64,000 nt of DNA, from positions 9,114 to 73,113 of the forward strand of contig NZ_QJKC01000001.1 of assembly GCF_003202035.1 (NCBI RefSeq), written 5' to 3'. Positions 51,044 through 61,465 of the stretch are shown here, piece after piece. Origin of the DNA: Aquitalea magnusonii. Its GTDB lineage: Bacteria; Pseudomonadota; Gammaproteobacteria; Burkholderiales; Chromobacteriaceae. The position numbers and the translations under genes were made by a program. The notes under the pieces are model-generated. The model did not search any database, was not told where the DNA came from, and saw nothing but the letters and a program-made list of their open reading frames with translations. Within the stretch, counting starts at the first letter, position 1; every line of letters starts with the position of its first letter.

Positions 51044-51247
51044 ATGGAAACCGGCACCGTTAAATTCTTCAATGACGCTAAAGGCTTTGGTTTCATCACT
51101 CCGGACGCCGGCGGTGATGACCTGTTCGCTCACTTCTCCGAAATCAAGGTAGACGGCTTCAAGTCGCTGCATGATGGCCAGAAAGTTAGCTACACCAAGG
51201 CAATGGGTCAAAAAGGCCCGGCTGCCACCAACATTCAGCCGCTGTAA
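51044..51247 (+). CDS. cold-shock protein (CspA family)
   Basis: 67 aa single cold-shock domain. RNP1 KGFGFI near 14-19 and RNP2 DLFAHF near 27-32 bind single-stranded RNA and DNA. It starts [11 protein letters not shown]. The long A+T-rich leader upstream and terminator downstream make it a one-gene unit. Which paralogue it is, and whether cold-induced, cannot be told. Confidence 0.97.
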   Translation: METGTVKFFNDAKGFGFITPDAGGDDLFAHFSEIKVDGFKSLHDGQKVSYTKAMGQKGPAATNIQPL

Positions 51248-51310
51248 TTGCTGATTGTCATGTCTGTAGCAGCGGCTTGTAAAAGCTGCTGACTGCCAGA
51301 CAGGCAGACA

Positions 51311-51345
51311 ACAACCCACCCGACTCAGGTCCGGTGGGTTGTTTG
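51311..51345 (+). terminator. intrinsic terminator of the cold-shock gene
   Basis: ACAACCCACC (51311-51320) pairs with GGTGGGTTGT (51333-51342), followed by TT. A second hairpin precedes it in 51265-51300. Confidence 0.85.
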
Positions 51346-51418
51346 CATTTTACTGCCAGGCAAATACAGGCAGTGGGCGTCCTGCTATGCTGATGCATTA
51401 TTTTTTTGCCAAATAGTC

Positions 51419-52000
51419 ATGTCTGCCACCACCTTGCAGCCACTTCCCGCCAATACCGTATTGCTGCTGATCGACATGCAGCAGGCGGTGGATCACCCCA
51501 GCTGGGGCGAGCGCAATAATCCGCAAGCCGAAACCGTGGCCGCGCAGTTGCTGGCGCACTGGCGCAGCCAGCGACGCCCGCTATGCCATGTCCGCCACGA
51601 TTCACTGGCAGCCGGATCGACTTACCGCCCCGGTCAGCCCGGCCATGCCTTCAAGCCGGAAGTAGCCCCCTTGCCGGGTGAGTGGGTGCTGGCCAAACAG
51701 ACCAATTCCGCCTTTATCGGTACCGATCTGCAAGCACAGCTTGCCGCCATGGGCTGCTCAACTCTGGTGGTGCTGGGCGTGGCCACCAGCAATTCGGTGG
51801 AAGCGACGGTGCGCATGGCCGGCAATCTGGGTTTTACCGTCTATCTGGTAGAGGATGCCTGCTTCACGTTTGGCCGTGCCGACTGGTCGGGCCGCTGGCG
51901 CACGGCGGGCGAGGTGCATGAGATGAGCCTGGCCAATCTGCATGGCGAGTACTGCCAGGTCGCTGATGCGGCGGCGATTCTGGCGGCCACGGCCGCCTAG
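51419..52000 (+). CDS. isochorismatase-family hydrolase lacking the nucleophilic cysteine
   Basis: 193 aa. The family fold is clear: LLLIDMQQAV with the catalytic aspartate near 18, the lysine in LAKQTNSAF near 92, and the cis-peptide region GVATSNSVEATVRMA near 120-134. Where nicotinamidase-type members have cysteine (GVATxxCVExTVR) this has serine, a change also seen in some uncharacterised members and true isochorismatases. Function is therefore uncertain. It stands alone, convergent with the PLD gene. Confidence 0.85.
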   Translation: MSATTLQPLPANTVLLLIDMQQAVDHPSWGERNNPQAETVAAQLLAHWRSQRRPLCHVRHDSLAAGSTYRPGQPGHAFKPEVAPLPGEWVLAKQTNSAFIGTDLQAQLAAMGCSTLVVLGVATSNSVEATVRMAGNLGFTVYLVEDACFTFGRADWSGRWRTAGEVHEMSLANLHGEYCQVADAAAILAATAA

Positions 52001-52036
52001 CCGCCAGGACGGCGCATGCTTTCACCGGACGCCGGG

Positions 52037-52591
52037 CTACTCAGCGCGCGTGGCATCGGGCAGTGCTGCTGCTTCCTGCCATAGTCTTTGCCATTGCTGC
52101 TCGTAGCGTGCCGCCAGCTCCGGCGCATTCCACACAACCAGTACGTTTTCGGCATTCTTGCTGGCTGCCGCGGCAGAGTAGTTGAAACTGCCGGTCTGTA
52201 CATGGGTGGCGTCGATGATCATGAATTTATTGTGGAAGATGGCATAGCGCGCATTCAGCCGTACGGCCACGCCCTGATCGGCCAGAAATCGGGTGGCGCT
52301 GTAACGACCAGTGTTTTCCTTGCTGTCGGCCACCACCGCCACTTCGATGCCGGCACGCTGAGCCGCGAGCAGCGCCTGTGCCAGCGGCTTGCTGGTAAAG
52401 ACATAGGCGGCCACATGAATCGAGCGGCGGGCGCTCTGCACTGCTTTCAACACCAGCTCCAGCGCAGCCGGGTCCGGTGCAAAGGCGGCTTCGGTCTGGC
52501 TGGAGGCGGGCGTGGCGGCGGCCTGTGCCGGCAGGCAGGACAGCTGGACGGCGAGCAGGCTCGCCAGCAGATAGCGTGGCAGTGGTTTCAT
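52037..52591 (-). CDS. exported phospholipase D-type nuclease (Nuc-like)
   Basis: 184 aa with a signal peptide (cleavage near AQAA, residue 25) and one HKD motif: HNKFMIID followed by TGSFNYSAAA and NAEN. Single-HKD proteins of this size, such as the plasmid endonuclease Nuc, dimerise to cut DNA without metal. It should act in the periplasm or outside. It lies next to, but divergent from, sbcDC. Confidence 0.88.
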   Translation of the reverse strand: MKPLPRYLLASLLAVQLSCLPAQAAATPASSQTEAAFAPDPAALELVLKAVQSARRSIHVAAYVFTSKPLAQALLAAQRAGIEVAVVADSKENTGRYSATRFLADQGVAVRLNARYAIFHNKFMIIDATHVQTGSFNYSAAAASKNAENVLVVWNAPELAARYEQQWQRLWQEAAALPDATRAE

Positions 52592-52695
52592 CCTGCCATT
52601 TTACGCACTATCGCGCGGTTTGCCGCCCAGCCCGGACAGGCAGGGCTGCGCCGGGCTTGCTAGAATGCGCGCTACTTCTCTTGACGAGTGATGGC

Positions 52696-53913
52696 ATGCG
52701 CATTCTTCATACTTCGGACTGGCATCTGGGCCAGCATTTCATGGGCCGTAGCCGGCAGGCGGAACATCAGGCCCTGATCGACTGGCTGCTATTGCAGGTG
52801 ACGCAGCAGGCCATCGATGCGGTGCTGCTGGCCGGTGACATCTTCGATACCGGCGCACCACCCAGCTATGCGCGGGAACTGTACAACCAGCTGGTGGTGC
52901 GCCTGCACGAGGCAGGCTGCCAGCTGGTATTGCTGGGCGGCAATCACGACTCGGTGGCCACGCTGGAAGAAAGCCGGCCGCTGCTGGCCTACCTGGGCTG
53001 CACCGTGGTGCCGGCGGTGGCGGACGATATCTCGCGGCAGTTGCTGACATTGTGTGATCAGGACGGCCAGCCCGCAGCCTTGCTGTGCGCCGTACCCTTC
53101 ATCCGCGCCCGTGATGTGCTGCAAAGCCAGGCCGGCCAGAGTGCCGAGGAAAAACAGCAGGGCCTGCAGCAGGCCATTGCCGCGCATTATCAGGCGCTGT
53201 ATCAGCTGGCCGTGCAAGAGCGCAGCCGCCTCGGTTTGCCACTGCCCATTCTCGCCACTGGCCACCTCACCACGGTGGGGGCCAGCAGCAGCGAATCGGT
53301 GCGCGAGATCTATGTCGGGGCGCTGGACGCCTTCCCCACCAATGTCTTTCCGCCGTTCGACTATATCGCGCTGGGCCATATTCACCGCCCGCAAATGGTG
53401 GCTGGCCAGGCGCATGTCCGCTATAGCGGCTCACCGCTGGCGCTGAGTTTTGATGAGCTGGGGCAAAGCAAGCAGATGCTGCTGCTGGAGCTGGCCGGCG
53501 CCGCCATTACCGGCATCAGCCCGCTGGCCGTGCCGTGTTTTCAACCGCTGTGCAGCCTGCGTGGCACGCTGGCCCAGCTGCAGCGCAGCATTCCCGCCGC
53601 CATCGCGGCCATCGACCAGGGACAGGTGCTGTGGCTGGAAGTGGTGGTGGAAGGCGATGATTATCTGTCCGATCTGCAAACCCGCATCCAGGGCATGCTG
53701 GACGGGCAGCCAGCCGAGCTGCTGCGCCTGCGCCGCGCCCGCAGCCAGCAATCCGCCACGCTGCAGGTCGAACGCAGCACGCTGGACGAACTGAGCCCGC
53801 AAGAGGTGTTCGAGCGCCGGCTGGAACTGGAAGAAATGGATGATGCACTGGCCGCGCAGCTGCGCCAGCGCTATCAGCAGGTGCTGATGGCCCTGCAGGA
53901 GGAGCAGGCATGA
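52696..53913 (+). CDS. sbcD: SbcD nuclease subunit
   Basis: 405 aa, Mre11-type metallophosphoesterase. Motifs DWHLGQ near 8, AGDIFDTG near 47, GGNHDS near 82, and LGHIHRPQ near 220 coordinate two manganese ions. With SbcC it opens hairpins and protein-blocked DNA ends. The ATG at 52696 gives the conserved [12 protein letters not shown] start; longer frames are not conserved. The stop overlaps sbcC by four bases. Confidence 0.97.
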   Translation: MRILHTSDWHLGQHFMGRSRQAEHQALIDWLLLQVTQQAIDAVLLAGDIFDTGAPPSYARELYNQLVVRLHEAGCQLVLLGGNHDSVATLEESRPLLAYLGCTVVPAVADDISRQLLTLCDQDGQPAALLCAVPFIRARDVLQSQAGQSAEEKQQGLQQAIAAHYQALYQLAVQERSRLGLPLPILATGHLTTVGASSSESVREIYVGALDAFPTNVFPPFDYIALGHIHRPQMVAGQAHVRYSGSPLALSFDELGQSKQMLLLELAGAAITGISPLAVPCFQPLCSLRGTLAQLQRSIPAAIAAIDQGQVLWLEVVVEGDDYLSDLQTRIQGMLDGQPAELLRLRRARSQQSATLQVERSTLDELSPQEVFERRLELEEMDDALAAQLRQRYQQVLMALQEEQA

Positions 53914-56900
53914 AAATCCTTACCCTGCGCCTGAAAAACCTCAATTCGCTCAAGGGCGAATGGAAGATCGACTTTACCCGGCCGCCGTTTCGCGACAACG
54001 GCCTGTTTGCCATTACCGGCCCTACCGGCGCCGGCAAATCCACGCTGCTGGACGCCATCTGCCTGGCGCTCTACCACGAAACCCCACGGCTGAAGACCAT
54101 TTCCGCCAGCAGCAACGACATCATGACCCGCCACACTGCCGACTGCCTGGCCGAGGTGGAGTTCGAGGTCAAGGGCAAGGCTTATCGCGCCTTCTGGAGC
54201 CAGCGCCGCGCGCGCGACAAGGCGGACGGCACCCTGCAAGCGGCGCGGGTGGAGCTGGCCGAGGCCGATGGCACCATCATCACGACCCATAGCAGCGAGA
54301 AGCTGAAGCGCATTGCCGCCATCACCGGGCTGGATTTCGCCCGTTTTACCAAGTCCATGCTGCTGGCGCAGGGGGGCTTTGCGGCATTTCTCAATGCCAG
54401 CCCCAATGAACGCGCCGAACTGCTGGAAGAACTGACCGGCACCGAGCTGTACGGCCAGATTTCCCAGCGGGTGTTCGAGCAGGCGCGTGACAGCCGCCAG
54501 GCGCTGCAGCAATTGCAGGCACAGGCCGGTGGGGTAGAGCTGCTGGACGAGGCGCAGCGCAGCGCCATGCAGCAAGAGCTGACCGCGCTGCAGCAACAAC
54601 AGCACAGGCTGGCCGGTCAGCAGCAACAGCTTGGCCAGGCCCTGCAATGGCGGCAGCAACTGGCGCAGGCACAGCAGCAACAGCAGGCGGCCAGCCAGCA
54701 ACTGGAACAGGCGCAAGCCGCCCTTGCCCAGGCTGCGCCGCAATTGCAGCAACTGGCCGCCAGCGAGCCGGCCCAGCGCATCGCGCCCATGCATCAGCAC
54801 TGGCAAAACCAGCAGCAGCGGCTGGCTGCCGGTGAGGCCGCCTTGCAGGCATTGAATGCGCGCTATCAACACAGCTGGCAGCAATGGCAGCAGCTCAACG
54901 GGCAGGGGCTGGCGCTGGCCCGTCAGCAGCTGGCGGCACTGCTTGCGCAACAGCAGCAGATACGCCAGCAAGGGCAGCAGTGGCAGGCACGGCAACAGGC
55001 CCAGCCACAACTTGCGCGGCTGGGGGAATCTCTGCCGCTCTGGCGCAGCCAGTTTGCCCGGCATGCCCGCAGCCTGCAGGACAGCGCACAGGCCAGGCAA
55101 CAATGCAGCCAGCTGGCTGCGGCAGTGGCCGACGGGCAGCAGCGCCTGCAGGCGCAGACCCTGGTCTGTCAGCAAGCCGAGGCCGCCTTCCTGCAGGCAC
55201 AGCAGGCCGAGCAGACCGCCGCTGCCGCCAGCCAGCGGCTGGATGTCGCCAGCCTGCGCCAGCAATGGCAGGCTGCCCAGCAAGACAGCCAGCAGTGGCA
55301 GCAAGCCATCTTGCTGGCCGGGCAGCTGCAGCAAGGCTGGCAGGCCGCACAGCGCTTGCAGCAGCAACAGGCGCAGCAACAGGCGCTGCTGCCGCAGCGC
55401 ACGGCGGCGCTGGCCACGCTGCGCAGTCAGTATCGTGAACTGCAGGAGCAACTGGCCGACAAGCAGCGCCTGCTGGAACTGGAGCTGCGCATTCAGGATC
55501 TGGAAGCCCAGCGCGCACTGTTGCAGCCGGGTCAGCCTTGCCCGCTGTGCGGTTCTGCCAGCCATCCGCTGGTGCAGCACTATCAGGCGCTGGATGCCAC
55601 GGCAGCACGCCAGGCGGTGCTGGACAAGCAACAGGCGCTGGACGCGCTGCAGGCACAGGGCCAGCAAGCCAGTGGCGAACTGGCTGCCCTGCAGCAGCAG
55701 CTGGACAGCCTGCAACAGCAATGGCAGGCACAACAGGACAGTCAGCAACAGCAATGGCAACAGTGGCAGCCGCTGGCCACCGCGCTGGCGCTGCAGCCAG
55801 AGGCATGGCAGCAGCCGGCGTCACTGGCACAGGCTGCCCAGGCAGCCTTGCAGCAGCAGGAACAGCTGCAGCAGCAACTGCTGCAGGCCGAAGCCGCCGC
55901 CCGCCACTGGCAGCAGGCTTTGCAAGCCAGCCAGCATGCCCGCCAGCAATGGCAGGCGGCGCAGGCCGAGCAAGCCTTGCTGCAACAGGCAGCGGCCAGC
56001 TTGCAGCAGCAATGCCGGCAGGCCGACGCGCAGCTGACGCAGCTGGTGGCCGAAGCACAGGCACAGTGGCAGAGCCTGCAGCAGTCGCTGGCCGCGGCAG
56101 GTCATGCCATGCCGGATGACCCCGCCCGCTGGCTGGCCGATTGCGAGCAGCAATGGCAGGACTGGCAGCAGCAACAGCAAGCCATGCAGCAGCTGGAGCA
56201 ACAGCTGGCACGGCTGGAAGTGCAAGCCATGCAGGCGGAGGAACAGTGCCAGCAATGGCAGCAATACTGGCAGCAGCTGGCACTGCCAGAGCCGTTGCCC
56301 GCCGTGACCGCGCCAGTCGTCGACCTGACCGACCTGACGGCGCAGCTGGCCGCCTGTCAGCAACAGCGGGTGGCGCTGGCCGCCACGCTGGCACAGCTGC
56401 AAGGCCAGCAACAGCAAGTGGCGCACGATGTGCACCAGCAAGGGCTGCAACTGGCGGAGGCCGCGCAGCAATGGCAGCAAGCCTTGCAGCACAGCCCCTT
56501 TGCCGACGAGGCTGCCTTTGCCGCCGCCTGCCTGCCGGAGAGTCAGCGCGCCGCCCTGCAAGCCATGCAGCAAGCCCTGGACAAGTCGCTGCAACAGGCC
56601 GAAGCCTTGTTGCAGGCGGCCAATACCCGCCAGGCCGAGTTGCAAGCTGCGGCAATCAGCCCACTGAGCCTGGATGAGCTGCAGGCACAGCAGGCCGCGC
56701 TGGATGGTGAACGCCAGCAACTGAGCGCGCAGAGCGGCGCCTTGCAGGCCTTGCTGGATAGTGACGCGCAACGTCGCAGCGGCCTGCAGGCACTGCTGGC
56801 ACAGATCGCCCGGCAGCAGGCCGATAGCGAGTTATGGCAGCGGCTGGACGGGCTGATCGGCTCGGCCAAGGGCGACAAGTTCCGCCGCTTTGCCCAGGGG

Positions 56901-57338
56901 CTGACACTGGATCACCTGGTGTATCTGGCCAACCGCCAGCTGGCGCGCCTGCATGGGCGCTACCAGCTACGGCGCAAGGCGGAAGGCGAGCTGGAGCTGG
57001 AAATCGTCGACAGCTGGCAGGCCGATGTCTGCCGTGATACGCGCACCCTGTCGGGGGGTGAGAGTTTTCTGGTCAGCCTGGCGCTGGCCTTGGCACTATC
57101 CGATCTGGTCAGCCACAAGACTTCCATCGACTCGCTGTTCCTGGACGAGGGCTTTGGCACGCTGGATGCCGAAACGCTGGAAATTGCGCTGGATGCGCTG
57201 GACAGCCTCAATGCCAGTGGCAAGATGATAGGCGTGATCAGCCATGTGGAAGGCATGAAGGAAAGGATTGCGGTGCAGATCAGGGTGGCGCGCGCCGGCG
57301 GCATCGGGCTGTCGGCGCTGTCGGTAAGCGGGGGCTGA
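53910..57338 (+). CDS. sbcC: SbcC ATPase subunit, very glutamine-rich coiled coil
   Basis: 1142 aa. Rad50-type: Walker [15 protein letters not shown] near 38-50, a long coiled coil to ~500, the zinc hook [10 protein letters not shown] near 541, a return coil, then the ABC signature [20 protein letters not shown] and Walker [13 protein letters not shown] near the end. The coils are extremely rich in Gln and Ala (many QQQ runs from CAG/CAA codons), more than usual even for this family, which also produces long antisense open frames. It works with SbcD on hairpins and double-strand ends. Confidence 0.97.
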   Translation: MKILTLRLKNLNSLKGEWKIDFTRPPFRDNGLFAITGPTGAGKSTLLDAICLALYHETPRLKTISASSNDIMTRHTADCLAEVEFEVKGKAYRAFWSQRRARDKADGTLQAARVELAEADGTIITTHSSEKLKRIAAITGLDFARFTKSMLLAQGGFAAFLNASPNERAELLEELTGTELYGQISQRVFEQARDSRQALQQLQAQAGGVELLDEAQRSAMQQELTALQQQQHRLAGQQQQLGQALQWRQQLAQAQQQQQAASQQLEQAQAALAQAAPQLQQLAASEPAQRIAPMHQHWQNQQQRLAAGEAALQALNARYQHSWQQWQQLNGQGLALARQQLAALLAQQQQIRQQGQQWQARQQAQPQLARLGESLPLWRSQFARHARSLQDSAQARQQCSQLAAAVADGQQRLQAQTLVCQQAEAAFLQAQQAEQTAAAASQRLDVASLRQQWQAAQQDSQQWQQAILLAGQLQQGWQAAQRLQQQQAQQQALLPQRTAALATLRSQYRELQEQLADKQRLLELELRIQDLEAQRALLQPGQPCPLCGSASHPLVQHYQALDATAARQAVLDKQQALDALQAQGQQASGELAALQQQLDSLQQQWQAQQDSQQQQWQQWQPLATALALQPEAWQQPASLAQAAQAALQQQEQLQQQLLQAEAAARHWQQALQASQHARQQWQAAQAEQALLQQAAASLQQQCRQADAQLTQLVAEAQAQWQSLQQSLAAAGHAMPDDPARWLADCEQQWQDWQQQQQAMQQLEQQLARLEVQAMQAEEQCQQWQQYWQQLALPEPLPAVTAPVVDLTDLTAQLAACQQQRVALAATLAQLQGQQQQVAHDVHQQGLQLAEAAQQWQQALQHSPFADEAAFAAACLPESQRAALQAMQQALDKSLQQAEALLQAANTRQAELQAAAISPLSLDELQAQQAALDGERQQLSAQSGALQALLDSDAQRRSGLQALLAQIARQQADSELWQRLDGLIGSAKGDKFRRFAQGLTLDHLVYLANRQLARLHGRYQLRRKAEGELELEIVDSWQADVCRDTRTLSGGESFLVSLALALALSDLVSHKTSIDSLFLDEGFGTLDAETLEIALDALDSLNASGKMIGVISHVEGMKERIAVQIRVARAGGIGLSALSVSGG

Positions 57339-57340
57339 GT

Positions 57341-58141
57341 TCAGTCCATGGCCGCCAGCCGGCCCAGCCAGGCCAGGATGCCGGGGATGGCCGCGGTGGG
57401 GGCCTCCAGATGGCTGCCCGGCGGAATCAGCAGCTGGCTGGCCGGATTGGCCGGCAGGGCGTCGAACATGTGCTGGCGCAGGCGCTGCAAGGCCGGGTAG
57501 TCACCTTCCGGCGAGATATACAGTACCGGCAGGCTGGCCGGTAGCTGCTGCACGGCCTTGTCCTGGTTCATCGCCCCATCCGGGTCGAACCAGTCCAGAT
57601 AGATGCGCGGCGTGGTGCTGACCGGGTAGCGCCCCTTGCTGCCTTCAAAATCGGCCAGCCGGGTTTTTTCCTCGCCATGGCCGCCGGCAAGCAGGCTGCG
57701 GGCACTGGCCACGGAATCGGCCAGCCGGTCATGCAGCATGCCGGCTGCCACATTGCCACCCGGCGCAATGGCAATCACGCCATCCAGCGGCAGCTGGCCG
57801 GCCAGATACAGTGCAAACAGGCCGCCCTGGCTGTGACCGGCCACCACCAGCTTGCGCGCGCCCTGTTGGCGTAGTGTCGCCAGTGCATCTTGCACCTGCG
57901 CCACCGCGCTGGCGACATCGGCATCGTATTCGCGTCGGCCAGACCATGGCATGTCCAGATTGGCCACCAGCACGCCTTGTTGCCGCAGGGCATTGGCCAG
58001 CCCGGCCACATGCTTGTCCGGGCTGCCACCCTTGCCATGCATCAGCACCACGCCAAACACCGGTTTGGGGGTGTCGGCCAGGGCGGTGCAGGCGATCAGC
58101 CCCAGCAGGGGCAGCAGGAGCAGGCGCAATAGTCGCAGCAT
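57341..58141 (-). CDS. exported alpha/beta hydrolase (DUF3530-like)
   Basis: 266 aa. Signal peptide to about residue 22, then an alpha/beta hydrolase with VLMHGKGGSPD, nucleophile elbow GHSQGG near 105, DPDG and a histidine in PPGSHLEAP. Substrate unknown. It converges with sbcC, two bases apart. Confidence 0.82.
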   Translation of the reverse strand: MLRLLRLLLLPLLGLIACTALADTPKPVFGVVLMHGKGGSPDKHVAGLANALRQQGVLVANLDMPWSGRREYDADVASAVAQVQDALATLRQQGARKLVVAGHSQGGLFALYLAGQLPLDGVIAIAPGGNVAAGMLHDRLADSVASARSLLAGGHGEEKTRLADFEGSKGRYPVSTTPRIYLDWFDPDGAMNQDKAVQQLPASLPVLYISPEGDYPALQRLRQHMFDALPANPASQLLIPPGSHLEAPTAAIPGILAWLGRLAAMD

Positions 58142-58174
58142 GGCAGGGGCTTGGGCGGGTGGCAGATGGCTGAG

Positions 58175-58837
58175 TTATAGCAAGGTCTGATAGCCGTGCA
58201 CGATGACCCCCAGCGCCAGATAGGCAAACAGGGCGGCCGAAGCGGCATTGCAATACAGCAGCAGGCGGTGGCCCACCAGCTTCTGGCCATGGCTGGCCAG
58301 CCAGGCCAGAAAGGACGACCAGGCGAGGCCGCCCAGGAAAAAGCCGCCCAGAAACACGCTGGCCGCCAGCGAGCTGCCATCGGTGGACTGGGCGATGATG
58401 CTGCCGCCTACCGCGGCAAACCACAGCAGCGAGGAGGGCGAGGCCAGTGCCATCAGCAGGCCGCGCCAGAACTCCGCCGCCGTGCTGCGGCGCTGGCCAT
58501 CATCCCCTGCCTTGTCCGCAGGCTTGCCGGCAGCCGTGCTGGGGTGGTGAAACTCCTGCCAGGCGGAGCAGGCCATTTTCCAGGTCAGCCACAGCAGCAC
58601 GCTGCCACCGCCCAGCCACATCACCCAGCGCACCGGGGTGAAGCTGAACAGCAGCGACATGCCCAGCAAGGACAGCAGGGCGTAGAGCAGGTCGCCAAAA
58701 CAGGAGCCCAGTCCCATCATCAGCGCCGGGCGCAAGCCCTTGCGCAGCCCGGTGTTGATCAGGGCGGCATTGACGATGCCGATATCCAGACACAGCGATA
58801 CCGACAGCAGGAAACCCTTGGTGGCAATGGCCAGCAT
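58175..58837 (-). CDS. LysE/RhtB-family amino-acid exporter
   Basis: 220 aa with six hydrophobic segments. Typical sequences are GIVNAALINTGLRKGLRPALMMGLGS and the FWRGLLMALASPSSLLWF stretch (the family's NPK/NPY motif is SPS here). It should export amino acids or analogues. It lies downstream of an AraC regulator on the same strand, a common pairing. The start is set by family length. Confidence 0.85.
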   Translation of the reverse strand: MLAIATKGFLLSVSLCLDIGIVNAALINTGLRKGLRPALMMGLGSCFGDLLYALLSLLGMSLLFSFTPVRWVMWLGGGSVLLWLTWKMACSAWQEFHHPSTAAGKPADKAGDDGQRRSTAAEFWRGLLMALASPSSLLWFAAVGGSIIAQSTDGSSLAASVFLGGFFLGGLAWSSFLAWLASHGQKLVGHRLLLYCNAASAALFAYLALGVIVHGYQTLL

Positions 58838-58899
58838 GACAGCAGATCCGCAATGAAAATGATGGGGGATGATACCGGCATGGTGGCGGTGGCGTCTTG

Positions 58900-59655
58900 T
58901 CAAAAATTGATCTGGCGGTAGCGGCCGGGGGGCATGCCGCAAAAGCGGCTGAATGTCTTGCTGAAGTGCGCCTGGTCGGCAAAGCCGGTGGCCAGTGCCA
59001 CCTCGATGATGCTGCGGCCGGCACGCAGCTGGCGGCGGGCTTCGGCCATGCGCTGCTGCATCTGCCAGGCCAGTGGCGGCAGGCCGCAAGCCTGGTGGAA
59101 GCGGCGTACCAGATGGGCCGGGGTGATGCCGGCTTGCTGCGCCAGCGCATCCAGGGTCAGCGGCTGTGACAGGTCATCCAGCAGTTGTTGCTGTACCCGC
59201 CGCACCAGCAGGCTGCCGCGGCTGCTGGCCTTGTCCGGGGCGGAGGATGCTTGCCGTGGCAGGCGGGCGAGCAGGGCGATGATGGCTTCTTCACGCAGGC
59301 TGGCGTCCTGTGTGGCCAGCTGGCGCAGTGCCGCGGCGAGGTCGGGCCGCTGCAGCTGGCTTGGCAGATCAGGCGGCAGACAGTCGAAATAGGCGGGGAA
59401 GGCCGCCGGCGCCACATACAGCGACAGGCATTGCCAGTCCTCGCCGCTCAGGCTGCGGCTGGCCTGCACCGCCGCCGGCGGGTAGATGGTGAGCATGTCC
59501 GGCTTTACTTCAAAGCTGCTGCCGTCCAGCCATACCTGTTCCAGCCCGCCCAGATTGACGCTGATGACGTACTCATCGTGGGTGTGTTTGGGAAAGCCGG
59601 CCGCCGTGGCCTGGATGCCGGCCAGTTCCAGCAGGGGGGTGCGCAGGAAAATCAT
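58900..59655 (-). CDS. AraC-family transcriptional regulator
   Basis: 251 aa. An N-terminal cupin (HTHDEYVISVNLGG near 22-35) and a C-terminal double helix-turn-helix (LTLDALAQQAGITPAHLVRRFHQ, ALATGFADQAHFSKTFSRFCGMPPGRYR). The ATG at 59655 (MIFLRTPLLEL) fits the cupin start; a longer frame to 59775 is not conserved-looking. It lies 62 bases upstream of the LysE-type exporter and likely controls it. Confidence 0.87.
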   Translation of the reverse strand: MIFLRTPLLELAGIQATAAGFPKHTHDEYVISVNLGGLEQVWLDGSSFEVKPDMLTIYPPAAVQASRSLSGEDWQCLSLYVAPAAFPAYFDCLPPDLPSQLQRPDLAAALRQLATQDASLREEAIIALLARLPRQASSAPDKASSRGSLLVRRVQQQLLDDLSQPLTLDALAQQAGITPAHLVRRFHQACGLPPLAWQMQQRMAEARRQLRAGRSIIEVALATGFADQAHFSKTFSRFCGMPPGRYRQINF

Positions 59656-59725
59656 CCAGCGACTATAGCCATGTCGGACCGTGGCCGCCAGCCCGAGGGG
59701 CGGCTGCCACGGCATGGCTGCGGGC

Positions 59726-61255
59726 TTACTCGTGCAGCTGGGCGGCCAGTCTGGCGATGTCAGCCACATTGGCATTCAGCACCTTGCTGATGGCCTGGCC
59801 ATAGCCGCTGTCCGCCTTGTAGAAGTAGGACAGCATGGTGTTGCGGGTGGCTTCGTTGCGCACCTGGCCCAGGTCGGCGGCGAGGTTGGCGATGAGGTTG
59901 GCCTGTTCCTGCTTGTTCAGGCTGCGGTAGAACTCGCCGGCCTGGCGGAAATTCAGCGTTTTGCTGATGCCGGCTTGCTGGGTGCTGCCGGACAGCGGCA
60001 GCTGGCTGTAGCGGGCGCTGGCATCCTGCTGCAGGCCGCCCTGGCGGCTGGGTTCGTAATTGACGCTGCCCTGGCGCTGGCCGCCATTCATTGCGCCATC
60101 CTGGTTGTTGTTGTCCACCACCGCTTGCGGACGGTTGACCGGCAATTGCAGGCCGTTGGTTCCCACGCGGTGCAGCTGGGTGTCGGCATAGGCGAAGATG
60201 CGTCCTTGCAGCAGGCGGTCTTCCGAGGGCTCGATACCCGGCACCAGGTTGGAGGGGGCAAAGGCGCTCTGCTCGGTTTCCTGGAAGATATTGCCCGGAT
60301 TGCGGTTCAGGGTCATGGTGCCGATCCTGTGTTCCGGCACACCACTCCAGATCTTGGTCGCGTCCAGCGGGTTATAGTCCAGCCTGGCCATGTCCTCCGG
60401 CTGCATCACCTGGATGTACAGGTCCCATTGCGGATAGTGCTTGTGCTGGATCGCTGCCATCAGGGCACGGCTGGCATGGTTGAAGTCATGCGCCTGAATG
60501 GCGGCGGCTTCTTGCATGGTGAGGTTGTGCTGGCCCTGGCGGCTGGCCCAGTGGAATTTCACATAGACGTAACGGCCCTGGGCATTTACCAGTTTCCAGG
60601 CATGGACGCTATTGCCATCCATGTACTGATAACCCTTGGGGATGCCGTAGTCCGAGTACAGCCGGGTCAGCATGTGGGTGGCTTCCGGCTGGTAGGAGAA
60701 GAAGTCGAAGAAGCGGTTGGGGTCTTGCAGATTGGTATCCGGCGACGGTTTGAGCGAGTGCACCATGTCGGGGAACTTGATGGCGTCGCGGATAAAGAAC
60801 ACCGGCAGATTATTGCCAACCAGGTCCCAGTTGCCTTCGCTGGTATAGAACTTGGTGGCAAAGCCACGCGGGTCGCGCAGGGTTTCCGGCGAGTGCAGGC
60901 CGTGAATCACCGTGGAAAAGCGCACGAAAACCGGGGTTTTGCTGCCCTTGGCGAAAACCTTGGCCCGGGTCAGCGCCGAAATGTCGGCACTGGATTCAAA
61001 CACGCCGTAAGCACCGGCGCCGCGGGCATGCACCACCCGCTCCGGAATGCGTTCGCGGTCGAAGCGTTGCAGCTTCTGGACCAGTTGTACGTCTTGCAGC
61101 AGCACCGGGCCGCTGGGGCCGGCGGTTTGCGAATTCTGGTTGTCGCCGACAGCGGCGGCATTATCGCGGGTGAGGGTGGCGGCATGTGCCGGGGCAAGCA
61201 GGGCAAGGCTGCACGCAATGGCGCACAGGCGCAGTGCCGGGCGGGTATGGGCCAT
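59726..61255 (-). CDS. katB: exported heme catalase (KatB-like)
   Basis: 509 aa small-subunit clade catalase with a signal peptide (cleavage near AHAA, residue 26). Active-site histidine in RVVHARGAGAYG near 73, asparagine in the GNNLPVFFIRDA region, and the heme-ligand tyrosine in RIFAYADTQLHR. A signal-bearing catalase of this kind (as in Pseudomonas KatB) protects the periplasm from peroxide. An inverted repeat 73-90 bases upstream may be a regulator site. Confidence 0.94.
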   Translation of the reverse strand: MAHTRPALRLCAIACSLALLAPAHAATLTRDNAAAVGDNQNSQTAGPSGPVLLQDVQLVQKLQRFDRERIPERVVHARGAGAYGVFESSADISALTRAKVFAKGSKTPVFVRFSTVIHGLHSPETLRDPRGFATKFYTSEGNWDLVGNNLPVFFIRDAIKFPDMVHSLKPSPDTNLQDPNRFFDFFSYQPEATHMLTRLYSDYGIPKGYQYMDGNSVHAWKLVNAQGRYVYVKFHWASRQGQHNLTMQEAAAIQAHDFNHASRALMAAIQHKHYPQWDLYIQVMQPEDMARLDYNPLDATKIWSGVPEHRIGTMTLNRNPGNIFQETEQSAFAPSNLVPGIEPSEDRLLQGRIFAYADTQLHRVGTNGLQLPVNRPQAVVDNNNQDGAMNGGQRQGSVNYEPSRQGGLQQDASARYSQLPLSGSTQQAGISKTLNFRQAGEFYRSLNKQEQANLIANLAADLGQVRNEATRNTMLSYFYKADSGYGQAISKVLNANVADIARLAAQLHE

Positions 61256-61327
61256 GATGGTGGTCCTGAAGGGATAAGGGCCTTCAGTCTAGGGAGGGTG
61301 AGGCGGCGGCAGAATTTTGAAATTTTT

Positions 61328-61345
61328 ATCACTGCTATCAGTGAT
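61328..61345. promoter_or_regulatory. inverted repeat upstream of katB
   Basis: ATCACTG-CTAT-CAGTGAT, a perfect 7-bp inverted repeat within an A+T-rich patch, with ATAG tetramers on the katB strand 13 bases apart. It recalls OxyR targets, but the spacing of the ATAG elements does not fit the OxyR consensus exactly. Confidence 0.4.
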
Positions 61346-61465
61346 ATCTATTTAATAACCCGGTTTATTTGTTAGAAAAATGCCGTGTTATTTCAGCGGC
61401 TTAGCCGGCCATGCCGCGCGCCGGTTTGATGGCTAGCACAGCGGACCAGAAGGCAACAACCGGTA

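Noticed and set aside
53874-55760. 628-codon leftward open frame opposite sbcC, rich in leucine
   Set aside because: It is the antisense of the glutamine/alanine-rich coils; sbcC motifs confirm the + strand.
59681-61375. 564-codon rightward frame opposite katB
   Set aside because: Antisense shadow of a clear catalase gene; no recognisable domain.
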